DNA from: Phyllobacteriaceae bacterium UBA1059
GTDB lineage: Bacteria; Pseudomonadota; Alphaproteobacteria; Rhizobiales; Rhizobiaceae
NCBI GenBank assembly: GCA_002316345.1
Contig: DCDI01000195.1
Coordinates: 1-8,846 of the forward strand
Direction of reading: 5' to 3'
DNA: 8,846 bases
In this document: piece after piece, positions 6,920 to 8,846 of the stretch
Layout of the letters: every line of letters starts with the position of its first letter
Position numbering within the stretch: position 1 is the first letter of the stretch
Program-made: the position numbers and the translations under genes
Notes under the pieces: model-generated
What the model was told of the DNA's origin: nothing
Seen by the model: only the letters and a program-made list of their open reading frames with translations
Databases searched by the model: none

Positions 6920-6925
6920 CTTCCT

Positions 6926-7615
6926 ATGCCGCAACCCGATCTCGTGATCTTCGACTGCGATGGTGTCCTGGTGGACAGCGAGATCATCGCCGCGCGCGTA
7001 GATGCAGGCATCCTCACCGCTGCAGGCTTTCCGATCGAGGCGGAGGAGTTTGCCGAACGCTATGCCGGCCTCACCTTCAAGGACATTCTTCTTCGTCTCG
7101 AAGGCGAAAGCCAGATCCCGTTCCAGGCGCGGATGATCGACGAGGCCGAAAAGCAGCTAGATCAGCGCCTGAGGGCGGAAGTGCGAGTTTTGGAGGGCGC
7201 ACACGAAGCCGTTGCGTCGGTTAAGACCAAGCGCTGCATCTGCTCGAACTCCACGCTGCCGCGCCTTGAGATGATGCTGGATAAGGTGCGGCTCAAGCCC
7301 TTCTTCGAGGGCCATATCTACTCGGCGCGCAACAATCCCGGCATCCGCCACAAGCCGGCGCCGGATATCTTCCTGCATGCAGCCGAAAAGGAAGGCGCAC
7401 GGCCGGACGTTACCTTCGTGATCGAGGACTCCGTGCATGGCGTCACGGGAGCGGTGGCCGCTGGCATGCGCGTGATCGGTTACACCGGCGCCTCGCACAG
7501 CTATCCCGGCCATGCCGATCAGCTGACCGAAGCCGGCGCTGAAACGGTGATCCGACGCTGGGCCGATTTCCCGACCGTGCTGGCGGCGCTCTCCGAATGG
7601 TCGGAGAACGCCTAG
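6926..7615 (+). CDS. HAD-superfamily phosphatase, subfamily IA (beta-phosphoglucomutase/YieH-like)
   Basis: 229-residue HAD hydrolase with a helical cap between motifs I and II, unlike the shorter HAD protein downstream of mutY. Motif I is IFDCDGVLVDSE with nucleophile D10 and acid/base D12. The cap covers about 19-90. Motif II is S107 in CSNS, motif III is K143 in RHKPAPDIF, and motif IV is E167-D168 in VIEDSVHGVTGA. The DGVLVDSE signature and the HKPAPD loop place it with beta-phosphoglucomutase-like and sugar or 6-phosphogluconate phosphatases; the exact substrate cannot be read. It is divergent from ccrM across 161 nt and faces the lipoprotein gene tail-to-tail with only 4 nt between stops, so no terminator can lie between them. 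Family is secure, function generic. Confidence 0.92.
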   Translation: MPQPDLVIFDCDGVLVDSEIIAARVDAGILTAAGFPIEAEEFAERYAGLTFKDILLRLEGESQIPFQARMIDEAEKQLDQRLRAEVRVLEGAHEAVASVKTKRCICSNSTLPRLEMMLDKVRLKPFFEGHIYSARNNPGIRHKPAPDIFLHAAEKEGARPDVTFVIEDSVHGVTGAVAAGMRVIGYTGASHSYPGHADQLTEAGAETVIRRWADFPTVLAALSEWSENA

Positions 7616-7619
7616 GCTC

Positions 7620-8177
7620 TTACTTCTTCGCGCCTTCGTCGAAACCGACAAAGATCGAGACGTTGCGCTGCGGCGGCATCGGGATCGTGATGTCGGCATC
7701 GGTGAACATGAACTGCGTTGCCGCCGTCGTGTCGCTCACCGGCACCTGCTGCTGGTGCAGCTTGGAGTAAAGCACCTCTGAGCCCCGCACCACCGCCACA
7801 CGGATCGGCATGGTGATCGTACCCGGCCGCACTGCCGGCCCCGGCACGACCTTGCCGGCCGCCGCAACCTTGATCGTGACATTGTCGCCTTCATAGGTGC
7901 AGGCTCGCGTGGTGTCGGACAAGGACGCCTGATAGATCACCTTGGTCGCATCACCGTCGCCACCCTTGGCATAGGTGGAGAAGTAGGACGTGCCTTCGCG
8001 CAAGGACACGCCCGGGCAATAAGCGCGCAGTTCCGACTCACGCACAACCGGCGGCTTGGCCATATCCGGAACATCGCGGGTCGGATTGTCGCTCGACTGA
8101 CAGCTCGCGGCGATCAAGGCCAAGCCCATCACGAGCGAGCGGGCGAAAAGTCCACCAGTCTTCAACGGAACCCCCAT
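7620..8177 (-). CDS. Putative outer-membrane lipoprotein of unknown function
   Basis: 185 residues from the ATG at 8177. The N-terminus has K6 and R13, a hydrophobic stretch and a lipobox-like ALIAASC with C26 as the likely lipidated residue. Q at +2 does not signal inner-membrane retention, so sorting to the outer membrane is expected. The mature part has two further cysteines (C54 in YCPG, C93 in ACTYEG) that could form a disulfide, and a mostly beta-prone, Val/Thr-rich sequence with no catalytic motif I know. The frame stays open upstream to 8675, but that extension would run through the start of thrC on the other strand and bury the signal peptide, so I reject it. I do not recognise a named family. 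It is divergent from thrC and convergent with the HAD gene. Confidence 0.8.
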   Translation of the reverse strand: MGVPLKTGGLFARSLVMGLALIAASCQSSDNPTRDVPDMAKPPVVRESELRAYCPGVSLREGTSYFSTYAKGGDGDATKVIYQASLSDTTRACTYEGDNVTIKVAAAGKVVPGPAVRPGTITMPIRVAVVRGSEVLYSKLHQQQVPVSDTTAATQFMFTDADITIPMPPQRNVSIFVGFDEGAKK

Positions 8178-8204
8178 CCAAGCTTTCAAACCGAACTGCC
8201 GTCC

Positions 8205-8276
8205 TATACACAGCCCGCGACTGAAATGCGACGGCCTGACGCAATCCTGGCTGTCGCGTTCCACAGCATGCGACAG
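8205..8276. promoter_or_regulatory. Divergent control region of the lipoprotein gene and thrC
   Basis: The 123-nt gap 8178-8300 contains TATACA (8205-8210), a possible plus-strand -10 with only a poor -35 (CTTTCA, 16 nt upstream); the minus strand there reads TGTATAG. Downstream are four copies of YGCGAC: CGCGAC at 8216-8221, TGCGAC at 8227-8232 and 8269-8274, and the inverted GTCGCG at 8253-8258. The last two form a perfect 7-bp inverted repeat, CTGTCGC (8251-8257) / GCGACAG (8270-8276), with a 12-nt spacer, ending 24 nt before the thrC ATG. It could be an operator or a leader hairpin. The regulator is unknown. Confidence 0.35.
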
Positions 8277-8300
8277 TTCCAGAGCCACGGACACCCCGTC

Positions 8301-8846
8301 ATGAACTTCATCAGCACCCGCGGCAACGCACCTCGTCTCGGATTTCGTGATGCTTTGCTCGCTGGCCTTGCCCGCGATGGCGGCCTTTATCTGCCTGAAA
8401 CATGGCCGCAGTTCTCTGCCGCCGAGATTAAGGCCATGCGCGGCCTGTCTTACCCCGACCTCGCCGTTCGCGTGCTGACACCTTTCGTAGAAGGCGAGAT
8501 CGAGGCCGAAACCTTTTCGCAGATCGTGCATGAAGCCTACGCCACCTTCCGCCACCCGGCCGTGTGCCCGCTGGTGCAGCTGGATCAGGACCGCTTCGTG
8601 TTGGAACTGTTCCATGGCCCAACGCTCGCCTTCAAGGACGTCGCCATGCAGTTGCTTGCGCGGCTCATGGATCACGTTCTGGCCGAGCGGGGCGAGCGCG
8701 CCACGATCATCGGCGCAACCTCGGGCGACACGGGCGGCGCCGCCATCGAAGCCTTTGCCGGCCGCGACCGCACCGACATCTTCATCCTGTTCCCGGATGG
8801 CCGCGTGTCGCCGGTACAGCAGCGGCAGATGACGTCCTCCACGGCC
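8301..8846 (+). CDS. thrC: Threonine synthase, N-terminal 182 residues (3' end outside window)
   Basis: PLP enzyme converting O-phospho-L-homoserine to L-threonine, the last step of threonine synthesis in the cytoplasm. The start at 8301 gives the family's characteristic N-terminus (MNFISTRGNAPRLGFRDALL, then ARDGGLYLPE). The PLP-binding lysine is K112 in LFHGPTLAFKD, and the phosphate-binding/cofactor loop ATSGDTGGAA spans 139-148. FPDGRVSPVQQRQM follows near the window edge. This is the longer, MutY-unrelated type of about 460-470 residues found in Gram-negatives, so roughly 60% lies beyond the window. The frame is open to the last base. No strong Shine-Dalgarno is seen before the ATG. Gene order beyond the edge is not visible. 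Confidence 0.96.
   Translation, partial: MNFISTRGNAPRLGFRDALLAGLARDGGLYLPETWPQFSAAEIKAMRGLSYPDLAVRVLTPFVEGEIEAETFSQIVHEAYATFRHPAVCPLVQLDQDRFVLELFHGPTLAFKDVAMQLLARLMDHVLAERGERATIIGATSGDTGGAAIEAFAGRDRTDIFILFPDGRVSPVQQRQMTSSTA

Noticed and set aside
8178..8675. N-terminal extension of the lipoprotein frame
   Set aside because: It would overlap the true N-terminus of thrC and bury the signal peptide; the ATG at 8177 starts a proper lipoprotein signal.

Overview
The window reads as ordinary chromosome from an alphaproteobacterium of the Rhizobiales (Hyphomicrobiales), close to Rhizobiaceae/Brucellaceae. Reasons: a full CcrM-type GANTC methyltransferase with its C-terminal extension, a DUF721 - DsbA-like - smc block beside mutY, moderately high GC, and strong avoidance of GANTC (five sites in 8.8 kb by reading). 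The genus cannot be fixed from sequence alone. I see no mobile element, tRNA, rRNA, CRISPR array or foreign-looking segment.

Layout. Positions 1-3548 hold a leftward block: a DUF721/DciA-family protein (3051-3548), an exported DsbA-like thiol oxidoreductase (2219-2911) and smc (1-2164, C-terminal part beyond the left edge). Running right from 3578 are mutY and, 4 nt later, a YihX-like HAD hydrolase (to 5309). A 303-nt convergent gap (5310-5612) has no gene but is full of inverted repeats between 5410 and 5596. Then come ccrM (5613-6764, leftward), a 161-nt divergent gap, a second HAD phosphatase (6926-7615, rightward), a tail-to-tail lipoprotein gene of unknown function (7620-8177, leftward), a 123-nt divergent gap with a repeated motif, and the start of thrC (8301 to the right edge).

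How the genes relate. Several products maintain or read the chromosome: SMC compacts and segregates it, DUF721/DciA-type proteins help load the replicative helicase, MutY removes A opposite 8-oxoG, and CcrM methylates GANTC late in the cell cycle. The HAD enzymes, lipoprotein and ThrC are general metabolism or envelope.

No new multi-gene system is evident. The least explained sequence is the structured convergent gap at 5410-5596: an imperfect 16-position stem, a second interrupted hairpin and a three-way-junction-like fold lie end to end, starting 16 nt past the ccrM stop. It could be a small RNA, a structured ccrM 3' UTR or a palindromic intergenic repeat. A smaller puzzle is a cluster of four YGCGAC motifs and a perfect 7-bp inverted repeat in front of thrC.
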